Source: Eleginops maclovinus
Taxonomy: Eukaryota; Chordata; Actinopteri; Perciformes; Eleginopidae
Direction of reading: 5' to 3'
Length of the DNA: 64,000 bases
Assembly: GCF_036324505.1 (NCBI RefSeq)
Contig: NC_086363.1
Coordinates: 9,291,155-9,355,154, forward strand
The notes under the pieces were generated by a model. That model was not told the origin of the DNA. It saw nothing but the letters and a program-made list of their open reading frames with translations, and did not search any database. Positions 53,601 to 64,000 of the stretch are shown in pieces; the first letter of the stretch is position 1; every line of letters begins with the position of its first letter. The translations under genes and the position numbers were made by a program.

Positions 53601-56444
53601 ATTTTGAAAAACGCAGTGGTGCAGATAGACTTACTTCTGCTGCTCAATCCGTAGCCGTTCGTCCTCTGCCTGTCTCCTTTCCTCTTCTTCTCTCCTCATC
53701 CTTTCCTCCTCCTCAAGCCTCCTTCTCTCCTCCTCCTGTCTTTGTCGCTCCCTCTCCTCCTCCTCCAGCCGCTGACGTGCCTCCTCTTCTTTCCTGGGGT
53801 AGACCAATGTAATGAAGGATATTGTAAATTATGTTAATGATCAAATTCATTATGAAATGTGTAGACCGTGGTCAGTAAATGTTTGTCAATAATAATGTCA
53901 GTAAAAAATATAATTTAAAAAATCACTGCTGCTTCCCAGTTTTGCTAGTTGCATATGCCGAACAGTGTCTGTATTAAAACACTGTAGCAGAGAGGGGGAC
54001 TGGAGTCCTTACCTTTTCCTCTCCTGCTCCTCCTTTTCGATCTTGTGTGAGGTGATGTAGGGGGCAAAGAGGTTACAGCACTTGTTCAGCATCTTGACAA
54101 ACTCCACCATGGCCTCTTCCTTTTCCAGGTTACCTAGGGAAGCCCACTCTTTTCTGTAAGCAGAGCAAGATTGAAGGTGAGGATAAGTAATATAGGCAAC
54201 TGGGGAAAACGGGCTCAGTCACTAAGTTGTTGTCTTTTTACTCCTTTCTAGACATGTTAATATTTAACAGAAGCAAAACAAGAGGAATTAAAATGTATAG
54301 CATTTGTAACAAACATTGTTTATTAAGAACATAGCGAAGAAAAACAAAGTCAACTAAATCTTTACAACTGTGTTTCATACGTTAATTGCAAACATATATT
54401 TGTAATGGAATATATGCGAGTGGAAATAGGGCTACTAGCAGTTTAAGGAACTATTTTGACACACCAAATTGCTGAAACAACTACAATTTCTCAACAAAGA
54501 AAAAAAAAGGCATTCACACAACCAGATGTCTGCTGGGGTTACCTGCGGTCGTTGCCCAGGACATCAAAGAAGCCGACCTCAGGTGAAGCATCAGGATTAT
54601 AAGGACCCAGTAACACCTGTTTGTGCAGAGCCACCAGTCGAAGCTTCTCCTCATATGTCGGGTGAAAGGCCTTTCCATCTTTATCTGCGAACAGCAATGT
54701 GGGAGATATACATTTGCATTCATTTATTTTTTTACACCTTTCAGTTTAAAGGGCTTGTGAATACTACAAATTAACCTTGTATCATGCTTCAACATGCTAG
54801 TAACAACAGTAATAGCCTTTATATTGTCTAAACACTGTTACCTCATAAAATCCTTGTGACTTCAATCACTGAGAAGCTTTCGTCTTTATATGAACAGGCC
54901 TACAAGTTACGCAATTAGACCTCACCCTACCTGACTAAAAATACAAAGCACAGATTACCATTGCAGTGTAGTTGGACCGGGCCCAAACCTGTTTGCACAG
55001 TCATCACAAGTGCTTTGCTCTTTTAAAAAACAGTTCCAATGCCAATTGATACAATGAACATGCCTCTTGAGGATGTCTGAAAAGTACAGGCAAGAGGAGC
55101 AACCAAGCATTGAACACATTAAATATATATCGAGATTTCCTTTAAATACATTTCTTCTAAGCCAAAAAGACATCAAAGGTTGATATACCTTACATACAAT
55201 GGTGCTTGGACTTGCTATTTTGTGAATTCAAATGACTAATTGAACTCAAAATGATTAAAACATTTTTCAAGGAGTCTTTTGAGCACAAAGTATGCATTGT
55301 TTATGTGATGACACTAATGGTAATGTTGTCTTAATGGTGCTGCCAATAACCCAGACTGCCAACATAAAATATCATTCCAGATCTATGCATTGGAAACACA
55401 AACATGCTGTCCCACTAACTTGTGCTTTGTATTGGATTTCCTGTAGGAGTAGTAGCAGTAAGGAGTGGCATGAGCACGGATCATACGAGTAGGCAGTTAG
55501 CCTGTAAAACAATTCCAGTGGTCATACAACACCATGGGAACTGGAAACGTGGCTTTTAGCAGTAATGCAAACGAGTTGAGCTCAGATCAGACTGTGGATC
55601 TGCTATGTTCTCAGGAATGAACCAACTCCTAAAGGCACAGTTGTGACCCGTCAGCGTGTAAATTATCAGAGAAGGATATGTGTAAGCAGCTGACATGCAG
55701 GCTTCTTTGAGCCGCATCAATGACAGGGCAGGGCGTGTTTAAACCCCACAAACAAACCACTAAGAGGCACCATTCAGTTAGCAAGAACAGAGTCTTACAT
55801 TAAAGCTGAGGAAGCAGTCGCTTGACATGCCAGGTTATTCCATCCAAACACAAATAAAAGTACACAGAAGGTAGACAACACCAGATAAACAGCTGGATGG
55901 TAATGTTTTGAGGCCATGCAGACACACTAATGGACGCCACGGAAGTGTCGTGCTTATTTTACCCTTTAACAACCAGCTAGTAGCATAGTTAGCTGCGCTG
56001 GCTGTTGGTTAGCTTCGAAGCTAATGAAATGTTGCGGCTGACAGCAGCAGCCCCGGTGACAGCTAACACTTAACGTTAGCAAAAGGCTAACTCCACCGAC
56101 TCGTATTCCAAGTCAGATCTCCATGCTACCTGCTTATTTTCGTTAAATGCGTGGGATTATAACACATGTAAAATACCTTTAAAGAACTGAAGGCCCATTC
56201 CATATAGCTCCAGCAGAGGAAACCCCCATTTCCTCTCTATGGCTGATTTGGCTGTCTCTCCATCTTCACCTCCCGCTGCAGCCGGTGTGTCGCTCTCGGG
56301 CTCCGCGGCTTCGGCCTCCGGCTCCTCGACCTGGAGCTGCTCGTCCTCCGGGTCGGGACTGAGTGTGAGGCCATCGATAGAAACTTCGAGCCGGCTTGAA
56401 GTAGCACTGTCGAGGTCGCCGCTCTGAACCTCTGTCGCCATCAT
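50693..56444 (-). CDS. acbd3: Golgi resident protein, acyl-CoA-binding domain containing 3 (eight exons, complete)
   Basis: ACBD3 (GCP60) is a cytosolic Golgi adaptor that binds giantin and recruits PI4KB. Coding exons: 56444-56177, 54684-54543, 54153-54013, 53793-53635, 53402-53228, 53065-52819, 52210-51923, 50907-50693 (TAA). All have GT-AG borders and the phases join without a break: 1635 nt, 544 residues, against 528 in human. Order: acidic N-terminus (1-70); acyl-CoA-binding domain from about 71 ([11 protein letters not shown]) through exon 2 ([22 protein letters not shown]) into exon 3; Glu/Arg-rich coiled coil (about 178-235, exons 3-4); Gln-rich segment (237-295, exon 5); variable Pro/Glu linker (exon 6); C-terminal GOLD domain (about 384-542, exons 7-8), split by an acidic insert SDEDEDEE and ending YYRVYYTR. 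The GOLD domain is almost identical to the human protein I know. Start: the first of two adjacent ATGs (MMATE); the second is equally possible. Confidence 0.96.
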
Positions 56445-56545
56445 GTAGACTGTCAGCTGAAGCGGCCACGTACCTACTTCCGTTTAGTCTTGGCGGAAGT
56501 TCCGGGAGGTTTTTTCTTCCCTCGATGTAAATAATGACGTCGCAT
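56445..56545 (-). promoter_or_regulatory. acbd3: acbd3 core promoter with ETS and CRE-like sites
   Basis: Immediately upstream of the acbd3 ATG are two ETS-type motifs (ACTTCCG at 56476-56482 and GCGGAAGT at 56493-56500) and a CRE-like TGACGTCG at 56535-56542, with no TATA box. This is the usual makeup of a housekeeping vertebrate promoter. Sites are read directly; function is inferred. Confidence 0.5.
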
Positions 56546-59500
56546 TACCAGAGCAGATAAATATTTACACAAGTAACTTATTTATCCATTTTCTTTTAAT
56601 ACTTTTTTCTAATTTTAAAATGATGCATGCAGTCGTGTTTTTTTAATGTATATAAAATAATTAATATAAAAATGTAAGCATTAAAATATGTTATTGTGGA
56701 ATTGGATTTAACTTGTTATATATATTGGGCTGTTAACAGTATTGATATTTTGGAGTTTAAATATGATAGCATTACATTGGTTTAAAGACCTTTTTACAAA
56801 AACATAAACATTTTGGGATCCATTAAAGGGGGTAGTTAAAGCTATAAAATAAGCATGAAGGACAAACTACAGCAGGTAACAAAGACACTACAGCTAAAAC
56901 ACCTCAAATATATCAGAAGCATTTTCTGTACTGATGTACACACACTATCATCATCTTCTGCTGTGATTGCTAAGAGCCTTTACAATTCATTATTAGTATA
57001 GTATTAGTAACTACACATGTACTTAAAACATCCCTCAAATACACAACTGCCAAACTTATACCAAAGGCCCATAAGACAATGACATTTTAACATGTACCTG
57101 CAAACTTGTGAGGATAACTTACCTGTCTGTCTGCAGGTTAAATGTATAGTGGTCAGGTCAAACTGTGGGCTAAACATTGGTCAGACTTTAAAGGTGTGAA
57201 CATGCTTTTGTTTGTGTCTACAGTTAACTGCCAACTGGAAATGGCCAGTAGAAATCCCAAAGTGTTTCGACTGTTTGATGTTTTAAAGTGCAGTCTATTA
57301 ACTACAATATACCAGCATTATTTTAATCTATGTTGAAAACATTTTTATGGGATGCCAGTTTGAAAAGATGACCTAATAATAACACAAACATCAATCATGC
57401 ATAACAGTTATAGCAATGCTGAGTTAATATTCATAAGCAAGGTTGCCAAAACTAGCCAATTTGTAATCTGTTCTAACCTTTTTTCTACTCTTTACTTAAA
57501 TATCATTTGTTGCTTATTGTATGGCCTCTTTTGCACTGGTCAACTGCAAATGTACAACGGTGGCACTAATAACCAATGATCTTATTTATCTATCTTATTT
57601 TGGTCAAAGCAACATCTACAATAAACAAGCCTCCCATGATAAGACAACAAAATCACTTCATCTCTGTGGTGTTAGGTAATGAAACATGTTTAAATGTGTT
57701 TAATTTAAACTCATCCAAGAATGCCCACATAACCAGACTTCCAACAATCAAATAAATGTCCATCAGGAGCTTGAAGGTGCCTTTATGTAAATCTTAATTT
57801 GGACAAACAGCTTTTACTGTTCGGGGGATCAACTTGTTTCCTTTTAAGTTGTGGGTTTTAAACCACCAGACTCAGACACAATATTATCACACAAGCTATT
57901 GCACAATATGCCGGAGCTTGCACTATATTGTTGTTTTAATTTATTTGATGTCTTGTAATTGCATTGTTGAGGAACCTGTAAGCCACGATTTTCATTCATT
58001 ACATAACGTGTATGTGTTAATAAACATTTGAATCTTCAATCTAATGTATTTGTTTTGAAACATCTCTAAAGAGTTTTATGTGTTTTAAGGGCCCATCCAG
58101 GCACGTAATAGCAAATTAACGTTACGGCTATAAATAATGTGGTGAGTGGCACTGGTTAATGCTACATACTTAACAATAAACATTAAATAAATAAATGACA
58201 TTTTCCATGCCTGAAGAACTTTTTAGCCACAGATGAGGGATGAGGCATTACTGTTCATTTCAGCTCTCAGAAAGCATTCTTGGCCCTTTACCACCAAAGA
58301 TCAGGAACTTCAACAGCCTGATTTTAGCATAGCAATCTGGTCTGTGCACACAGGCAATACCCAATTAGGGGTCAAAGACAAAGCAGTCTGTGAACTGTGA
58401 ATGTCTTTACACACAAGCACATCCTACCTGAACAATGCTGTATGTGTCAAAGTACAGAGATCAAAAAGTGTTGGTTGTGAAATGACACGGTGGCTGTCAA
58501 GTTATTTTCGCACAGAGATCAACAAATAATAACCAGAGAAAACTGTTGGTGAATTTTTATTTTTGGTCTGAGCTACAGGTCTCTTTGTGCATTGCAAGTT
58601 TAACTTCATACAATCTATTCAACAATGACTTAAAACAGTCACAGCTGCATCAGATAAATCATATAAATGATGATGAAGTACAATTCTGGAAAGCATTTCA
58701 TGTTACAATAGTGCACCCACACCCAACATAATTAAATATGATGCATGAAATTGAATCTATAATTGCAAATGTATGCTGTCAAAAATCATTCTGACGTAAG
58801 ACACAAGCTACATGAAACTATTATTTATAAATTCTAATAATTGTTAGGATAACTATTTATATAAAGCACCATATAAAGCTTACATTTAAAAATAAATAAA
58901 TTATAAAGCAATCAAAATAAAGAATTTAAGAGTCAAACAAGACAAAATAATTCATACATACAGGAAAGAAAGAAAAAGCCATTAGATAACATTGAGACAT
59001 AAGAAGAGATGTACTGTAAAAGGAAAGCCCTGAGTTCGCCTGCCTGAGATCATTATTGTCCAAATATGTGTAAACAAATTAGTCTGTCTGTGGTTCTACC
59101 TGACCTCTTGACTTGATCCCTCCTGAACCAAGTGAAGGTGAGCCATTCAATAAGTGCCCACTCCTGCTTACTTTTGAGGTTTGTGTATTGAGATTAACTT
59201 TGTTGCCCCTGAAAGGGGGCAGGAAGCATAATTTCCTACATACACCAGTGTGGAGTAACCTTCAAAGAACTGAATACTTAAAAAAATCTACTTTTTACAT
59301 TTAAAGAAAAACCATCACAAACAAAAGTATAATCACAGTCTGAATACAAAACCTTAATATATATCACATGACATGTTTTTATTTAAAAAACAAACATGTA
59401 TTTATTCTCTTAATGCTTAACTAATGGAATATTTGTTATCTAGTATCTTATCATGTACAAACACATTTCCAATACAGAACATAGGAAACTGTCCACAAAG

Positions 59501-59740
59501 TGAAAAGTCTTCTCGAATTGCGTATACATTCAGTTGTTTGAATTTATGGAAATAGATTTCCCTTTTTACAAAATAATAAAAGCTTTGACCGGAGACTACA
59601 AGATACAGCAAATATATGTCGCACCTAAAACAACAAACACCATACCTTTGCGAGGGGTTAACCGTTGAGGAAATGGCAGTTTCCGACTGTCTCTCTTTGA
59701 AGGCTACATGTCCATTATTGCTTCATCCATTCCAAAGCGG
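56546..59740. other. Intergenic spacer between the divergent acbd3 and mixl1 genes
   Basis: AT-rich sequence with no recognisable exon. The right part contains a FoxH1-like TGTGTATT at 59182-59189 and a doubled Smad box (GTCTGTCT) at 59082-59089, which may belong to mixl1 control. Nothing else stands out. Confidence 0.5.
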
Positions 59741-60025
59741 ATAAATGTTTTCACTGCCGATGTGTATTGAGCATGCAGATTCCATTAAAACCCTTTTCAA
59801 GAGACCTGCGGCCGCTCCACCGCCCCAGGTGTGAGGCCTTCACACCTCCGGAGGCCTGCAGACGTCTGAAGGTTGCGCACGGCCGCTGCAGTGCCAGCCG
59901 GCCCCGATGGCTGCCCCATTCACACATGCAGCCAGCGTCACCTTTGATCGCCGGGGGGATTTAACCCCAGCGAGCAGCGCACCTCTCAAACTCAGTCAGT
60001 CGCTGGAAATAGGTCGTGGGGGAAC
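59741..60025 (+). promoter_or_regulatory. mixl1: mixl1 proximal promoter with FoxH1, T-box, Smad and Tcf motifs
   Basis: Within 265 bases of the mixl1 ATG are TGTGTATT (59761-59768, FoxH1 type), an inverted T-box pair AGGTGTGA/TCACACCT spaced by five bases (59827-59834 and 59840-59847), AGACGTCT holding two Smad boxes (59860-59867), and CTTTGATC (59942-59949, Tcf/Lef type). An ATTTAA at about 59959 could serve as a TATA-like element. The region is markedly GC-rich compared with its surroundings. Mix-type genes are known direct targets of Nodal/Smad2-FoxH1, Eomes/T-box and Wnt input. The motifs are seen; their use is inferred. Confidence 0.65.
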
Positions 60026-61730
60026 ATGTCTTCAGTTCATGGAAATATGCGAGTTGGGGATCTGAATCATTTCCAGATGTATCACGAGGGACCTTTGCAG
60101 ACCAACAGCCTGGTGAACTCAGGTAGGTGGCAAGCATGAGTAGGACTGCATTTTACGATAAGCTATGAAAGAGCCTACACCACTGGTAACAGTACATCGC
60201 GACTTTGCAGCTGGCTCCTGTGCTGGATTTACGCACACGTCCCGCGTCATGTTTCTTTGGCTCGTACTTATTTCTGCACGCTTTCTTTACAGATTATGGA
60301 GCTCCCGATGTTACAAACTACTTTAGCTCCACGAACTCTGCGCCGAGGGCAGATAAATGCGTGGCAATACTGACCCACAGGAGAAAGAGGACTAACTTCA
60401 CCCAGCAGCAAATTGAGGTGCTGGAGAAAGTTTACTCGGATACTAAATATCCTGACATCTACCTGCGGGAGAGACTGGAGGCTCTGACCGGGCTTCCCGA
60501 GTCTAGAATTCAGGTAATTAAAATGACCAATCAAAGATGCGCCATTTACTAAAAGCAATTCAAGTACATCAGACAACACGTTTTCGTGAATTGTTTAACT
60601 CACTTTATGTCTTTCTTGCACACATTTCAGGTGTGGTTTCAGAACAGAAGGGCCAAGTCTCGTCGCCAGGTTGGCTCCTCAGTGTCCATGAAGGTCCCCA
60701 CACCGCCAGCAGCTAGCAAATTCAGCCAGCTCCAGAGCAGGATGGGTCCAGAGAAAGGTAATTATTGCAGTAAATCATGTTGTTCCTGTTTTGAGTACCT
60801 TCCTTAGATTAAGAATTCCATTTTATTCCCAATGCCTTGGAAGGGTTAATCAAATATATATTGAAAGAAAGATAAGCAAGTCTCAAATGTATCATGTCAC
60901 AACATCTGAGACTGCTCTACAGGTATTAAATAAGAGACAGATTTTATGGACCCACAGATGTTTTTGTTATACCCGTGACAATGGCCAACATTCTCTTGGT
61001 GTACACTTCTACTCTTGATTTAGAGTAATCTTAGTTTATATTAAATGGTGCTACCACTCCCTCACGTGTGATGAATGAGTAAATGTGCAATGTAGAAAAA
61101 CAACATTTATTTTATTTCAAAGCTAAACACTCTACTCTTCTTTTCTCTTTCAGTCTATGACAACAATCATGGAAGCGAGGCACACAGGATAGGAGGTTTT
61201 GGACTGGAGGACAGTTTCCGACCTACGATGCACCAAAGCACGGGTGACGCTCACAGAGCCAGTATGCCTCCCAAATCCAGCAGCTACGAGCACACGCCGG
61301 TCTCCTGCATCTTTGACAAGGAGGGGGCGAGAGTAAAGCCTGAGCAGATGCAACGGCTCGAAATGAGCGTCAACGTGCCGTGCTGCAACGTCCATCTGTA
61401 TCCCAAAGAGAATGAGCATCAGCCCAAGATGGAAGCCAACATGCCCGCCAACCAGGACCCGAAGGTTCTAGTGGAATATGACAACTTCCCTCCGAACAAA
61501 ACCATTGGACCAGAGATGAAAGTTGTGATTCCTCCCATTCCCCCCCAAATAACTTCAGCAGGTCATCGCCAAAGGATAATGGATGCCAAATCCCATATCC
61601 ATGCGTGAGGGTCGCAGGAGACCAGTTCAGCCACTTCTCCCCGATCCATGCCACCGAGGCGCAGGACTTTACCGACTCAGACTCGGACTGGGACAGCGAG
61701 GCCCTGGCGGGCTTTAGTGGCTTTATGTGA
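60026..61730 (+). CDS. mixl1: Mix paired-like homeobox transcription factor (Bon/Mixer type); apparent frameshift in last exon
   Basis: Nodal-responsive mesendoderm regulator. Exons: 60026-60122, 60293-60513, 60631-60757 and 61154 onward, phases 1, 0, 1, all GT-AG. A paired-class homeodomain occupies about residues 61-120 ([11 protein letters not shown] ... [15 protein letters not shown]) with Gln at homeodomain position 50 and Asn51. The exon 2/3 junction falls between homeodomain residues 46 and 47, the usual paired-class position. Exon 4 carries PPNKTI (residues 261-266, 61489-61506) followed by MKVVIPPIP, the Smad interaction motif described in Mixer, Milk and Bon. As read, the frame stops at 61606-61608 (299 residues). 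A neighbouring frame open from the C7 run at 61540-61546 to TGA at 61728-61730 encodes an acidic tail [18 protein letters not shown], so the true product is probably about 340 residues and one C seems to be missing here. AATAAA signals follow at 61826 and 61877. Confidence 0.93.
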
Positions 61731-62831
61731 TGTATAGTAAGAGCTGATATAAAGCTCTGTGTATAATAAGAGGCAGTATACAATTGTTTGCGACAAAGGA
61801 AAAAATGTATTTATTGTAAAATAGTAATAAAACTGTTGATTGTAAAGAAAAGAACTGTTGATTGGTTATATCTGTTAATAAATACTAACAAATACAACAC
61901 TGCTTTGCAATATTATGTTTAATATAAAAAGACGGAAACATTTATATACATTTGCCCTGAGGCACTCTCATATACAACTTTACAAAAACTGAAAAAGGAG
62001 ATTCTCTAGGAAAAAACTGCTGACTAGAATATTTCATGGGCTTACATCAGTGATGCAGGCTTAGTGTGGGGTGGGGTGGGGGTGGGGGGGTGCAGCAATA
62101 GCCATGCCAAATATGGAAATGCTAAGGTCATTTTAGCAAGGCATCAAAACCCCCAGAGTTCTCCTTTATAAAAATACCAAAATCTCTTTTCAGTGCACAC
62201 AAAATTACAAAAGCCATTTCTGATTACACAGCAGAAATGTTGACCACAGTCCTAATAATCAGAGATATTGTACACTTATCTACAATAAACAATTTTATAA
62301 AACATTCTTTAGCCTCCCTGTGCTTAACATCCGCGGAGCAACACAACACAACACTTACAGGGGGAAACTTTAGAGATAGCAAAATATTGTTTTGATAACG
62401 ATGAACACCTACTCAAAAATAAATAAATATGGACTATAAAAACTGTAAAAATCAATGTTTGGCACATGGAACCAATAAATAACCATGGAGAGGTTGTAGA
62501 TGTGGATTTGTGGTAATAGCTAAAGGCTCTTTCAGATTTGTGTTTAATTGGGTGCACCAACATTCTCCTACAATAAAACGGGCGGGTAAAATACTCACAA
62601 AATCATCCCTTCAGGAAAAAACGTCAGGAGTCTGGGCAGAACTCTGAGTCGTTTCACCAGGACATCCAAATTCAGAGTGTAAGCGTCTGGTCCATAACAT
62701 CCACATGAGTTATTTGTGTTTGCAGTCTATGTATCAGTTCAAGTGAAAGCACCACCTCAAAAGACAATGTGAATGGACCGCACCTGTGAGTGTGCATGCA
62801 CCTGTGTGTGTGGCGTGGGTGGTGCCGGCAC
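61731..62831. other. Convergent 3' ends of mixl1 and lin9
   Basis: The plus-strand mixl1 3'UTR has AATAAA at 61826-61831 and 61877-61882. The minus-strand lin9 3'UTR would run from 62831 leftwards; ATTAAA on the minus strand at 61923-61918 is a plausible signal. A G-rich tract (GGGGTGGGGTGGGGG type) lies at about 62069-62091. No other gene is seen. Confidence 0.5.
61826..61831 (+). terminator. mixl1: mixl1 polyadenylation signal
   Basis: AATAAA about 96 bases after the distal mixl1 stop codon. A second AATAAA at 61877-61882 could be used instead. Confidence 0.55.
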
Positions 62832-63150
62832 TCAGACTGCGTTGGTGTTGTTGGCAGAAAATGCATGCAGGTTGCCCAGCTGACTAAGGCCGCTCTGGAT
62901 GTGTGCCACGTGGATCTCAACATTGTTCTGGAAGCAACTAGAAATACAGAAAAGGATAAAAAGGTTAAAACACGGTTACTTAATCAGAGTCAGTAATCCT
63001 TTATTAGTCCCACAGTGGGGGAAATTAACTTCAAATGGAAATGTGGTTGATCAAAAGTATGGAGTGACCATCCACTCGACCATCAAACTTAGAAGTTCAT
63101 AAATAAGGATTTCACCAAACAACATTTTTTGTCCTGTAAAATGTGACGGT

Positions 63151-63192
<42 letters not shown>

Positions 63193-64000
63193 TTTATCCA
63201 TGTTTTTTCTTCATTGAACGATATACTGTATCTCCCATGCACTGATATTTATGAAATCAGTTATTTTAGTGACTTTTCTTTCTTTACTCTACTTCTTTGA
63301 TTATATATTTGTATTTAAATGTATGTCCATATGGTCTGTAACTCCAGTATAACTATGGTTTATAATCTGTTAAAATGCTAAAAGTCACAGAAAGAAATTG
63401 TTGTTGGAAATGCTCATCTTGTGGCTGACTGAATGTTGACTCACCAGTGATTTGAATATGAATAAAGACCAAATTTAGTTACTCATGTTTGCCCGTGACA
63501 CCAATAGAACATCATGAGCCATCCCATCAACCCTTGTGTGTAGTGTGACTAAGGAAGTGGAAATAAAAACAAGGCAGGTTCTTTTACCTGAGGTTGGAGG
63601 GATCAATCGATGCCTTGATGTCATTTAGGGAGTCTGTTAGAGATTTAAACTCAAAAGAATTCAAGTCTCCTCCATCAGCCAGACACTGAAACAAACCAGA
63701 CAAATGATGGAATTAACAAGTTACAAAAGCACAGGACTGATATTTAAAAACTGTTCATAAACGACTGTTAAAGAAAATTCACAATGGATTTTTAACTCAT
63801 TGATGTGGTTGCCAAATGTTTAATTAATATATTACATAGAAGTTCCTCCTGCCATATGTCAGAAAACATGAAGGCAGGCCTGAAAGCAGACGGCAGCTCA
63901 GCGTTCATATTTCCTCTACCTTGATCTGTAGCAGCAGCGCAGTGAGGCGGGACATGAGCTGTGTGAGGCTGGGGTTGGTCACACTCTGCTGTCCGTCCTT
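62832..64000 (-). CDS. lin9: LIN9, MuvB/DREAM complex subunit (last three coding exons; 5' part outside the window)
   Basis: LIN9 is a core subunit of the MuvB complex, which joins p130/E2F4 as DREAM to repress cell-cycle genes and B-MYB/FOXM1 to activate G2/M genes. Coding exons visible: 64000 (cut by the edge) to 63920, phase 0; 63685-63588; and 62937-62832 ending in TGA. The translation includes NPSLTQLMSRLTALLLQIK, then CLADGGDLNSFEFKSLTDSL and SIDPSNLS, then CFQNNVEIHVAHIQSGLSQL and GNLHAFSANNTNAV at the end. I recognise this as the C-terminal helical region of LIN9. The DIRP domain lies upstream, outside the window. Splice borders are GT-AG and the phases fit. The gene converges on mixl1; there is about 1.1 kb between the two stop codons. 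Confidence 0.95.
62985..63030. repeat. Possible LINE 3'-tail fragment
   Basis: TTTATTAGTCCCACAGTGGGG followed by GAAATT in the last lin9 intron resembles the conserved 3' end of a LINE/SINE family widespread in fish. Only a short fragment is recognisable. Confidence 0.35.
63154..63191. repeat. (TG)n microsatellite in the last lin9 intron
   Basis: About 19 TG units. Confidence 0.96.

Noticed and set aside
60205..60552. Open frame with its own ATG running from mixl1 intron 1 into exon 2
   Set aside because: The consensus acceptor at 60291-60292 and the good first exon at 60026 explain the homeodomain; the upstream part is intronic.

Overview
The window is genomic DNA from a teleost fish, probably a percomorph. 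The evidence is the intron-rich vertebrate genes with GT-AG junctions, the fish-type gene complement (a Bon/Mixer-type mixl1 with a Smad interaction motif), the very dense long (CA)n/(TG)n microsatellites, and at least one Tc1/mariner-type miniature element. There is no prokaryotic or viral gene content and no CRISPR array.

Layout. (1) From 1 to about 46.15 kb the window is almost entirely intron of a Nance-Horan-syndrome family gene, best fit nhsl1, on the minus strand. The canonical first coding exon (WAVE-homology type, starting MPFHQRSVEP) is at 46154-45836. A second, alternative first coding exon (SRALSWLSVSTLSRQSRR... DDDNWVYQPQHK) lies 38 kb further along the transcript at 7881-7629. 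Both end in the same splice phase, so either can join the same downstream exon, which lies beyond base 1. The rest of this region is AT-rich noncoding DNA with about 20 dinucleotide tracts, several homopolymers and a few transposon remnants. (2) 46.2-50.7 kb is the nhsl1 promoter side followed by the acbd3 3' flank. (3) 56444-50693, minus strand: complete acbd3 in eight exons, 544 codons, the Golgi acyl-CoA-binding/GOLD adaptor. (4) 56.5-60.0 kb is intergenic and holds the acbd3 housekeeping-type promoter and, next to mixl1, motifs expected of a Nodal/T-box/Wnt target. (5) 60026-61730, plus strand: mixl1, a paired-class homeobox gene in four exons. Its last exon carries an apparent one-base loss in a C7 run just after the Smad interaction motif. 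(6) 64000-62832, minus strand: the last three coding exons of lin9 (MuvB/DREAM subunit), convergent with mixl1 and cut by the window edge.

The acbd3(-) / mixl1(+) / lin9(-) block has the order and orientation I know from human 1q42, while nhsl1 belongs elsewhere in human (6q), so the left junction is a lineage-specific neighbour. The genes do not form a pathway; they are a conserved syntenic block. The most informative observations are the alternative nhsl1 first exon, the mixl1 promoter motif set, the mixl1 C-terminal frameshift, and facing CA/TG tracts in the nhsl1 intron.
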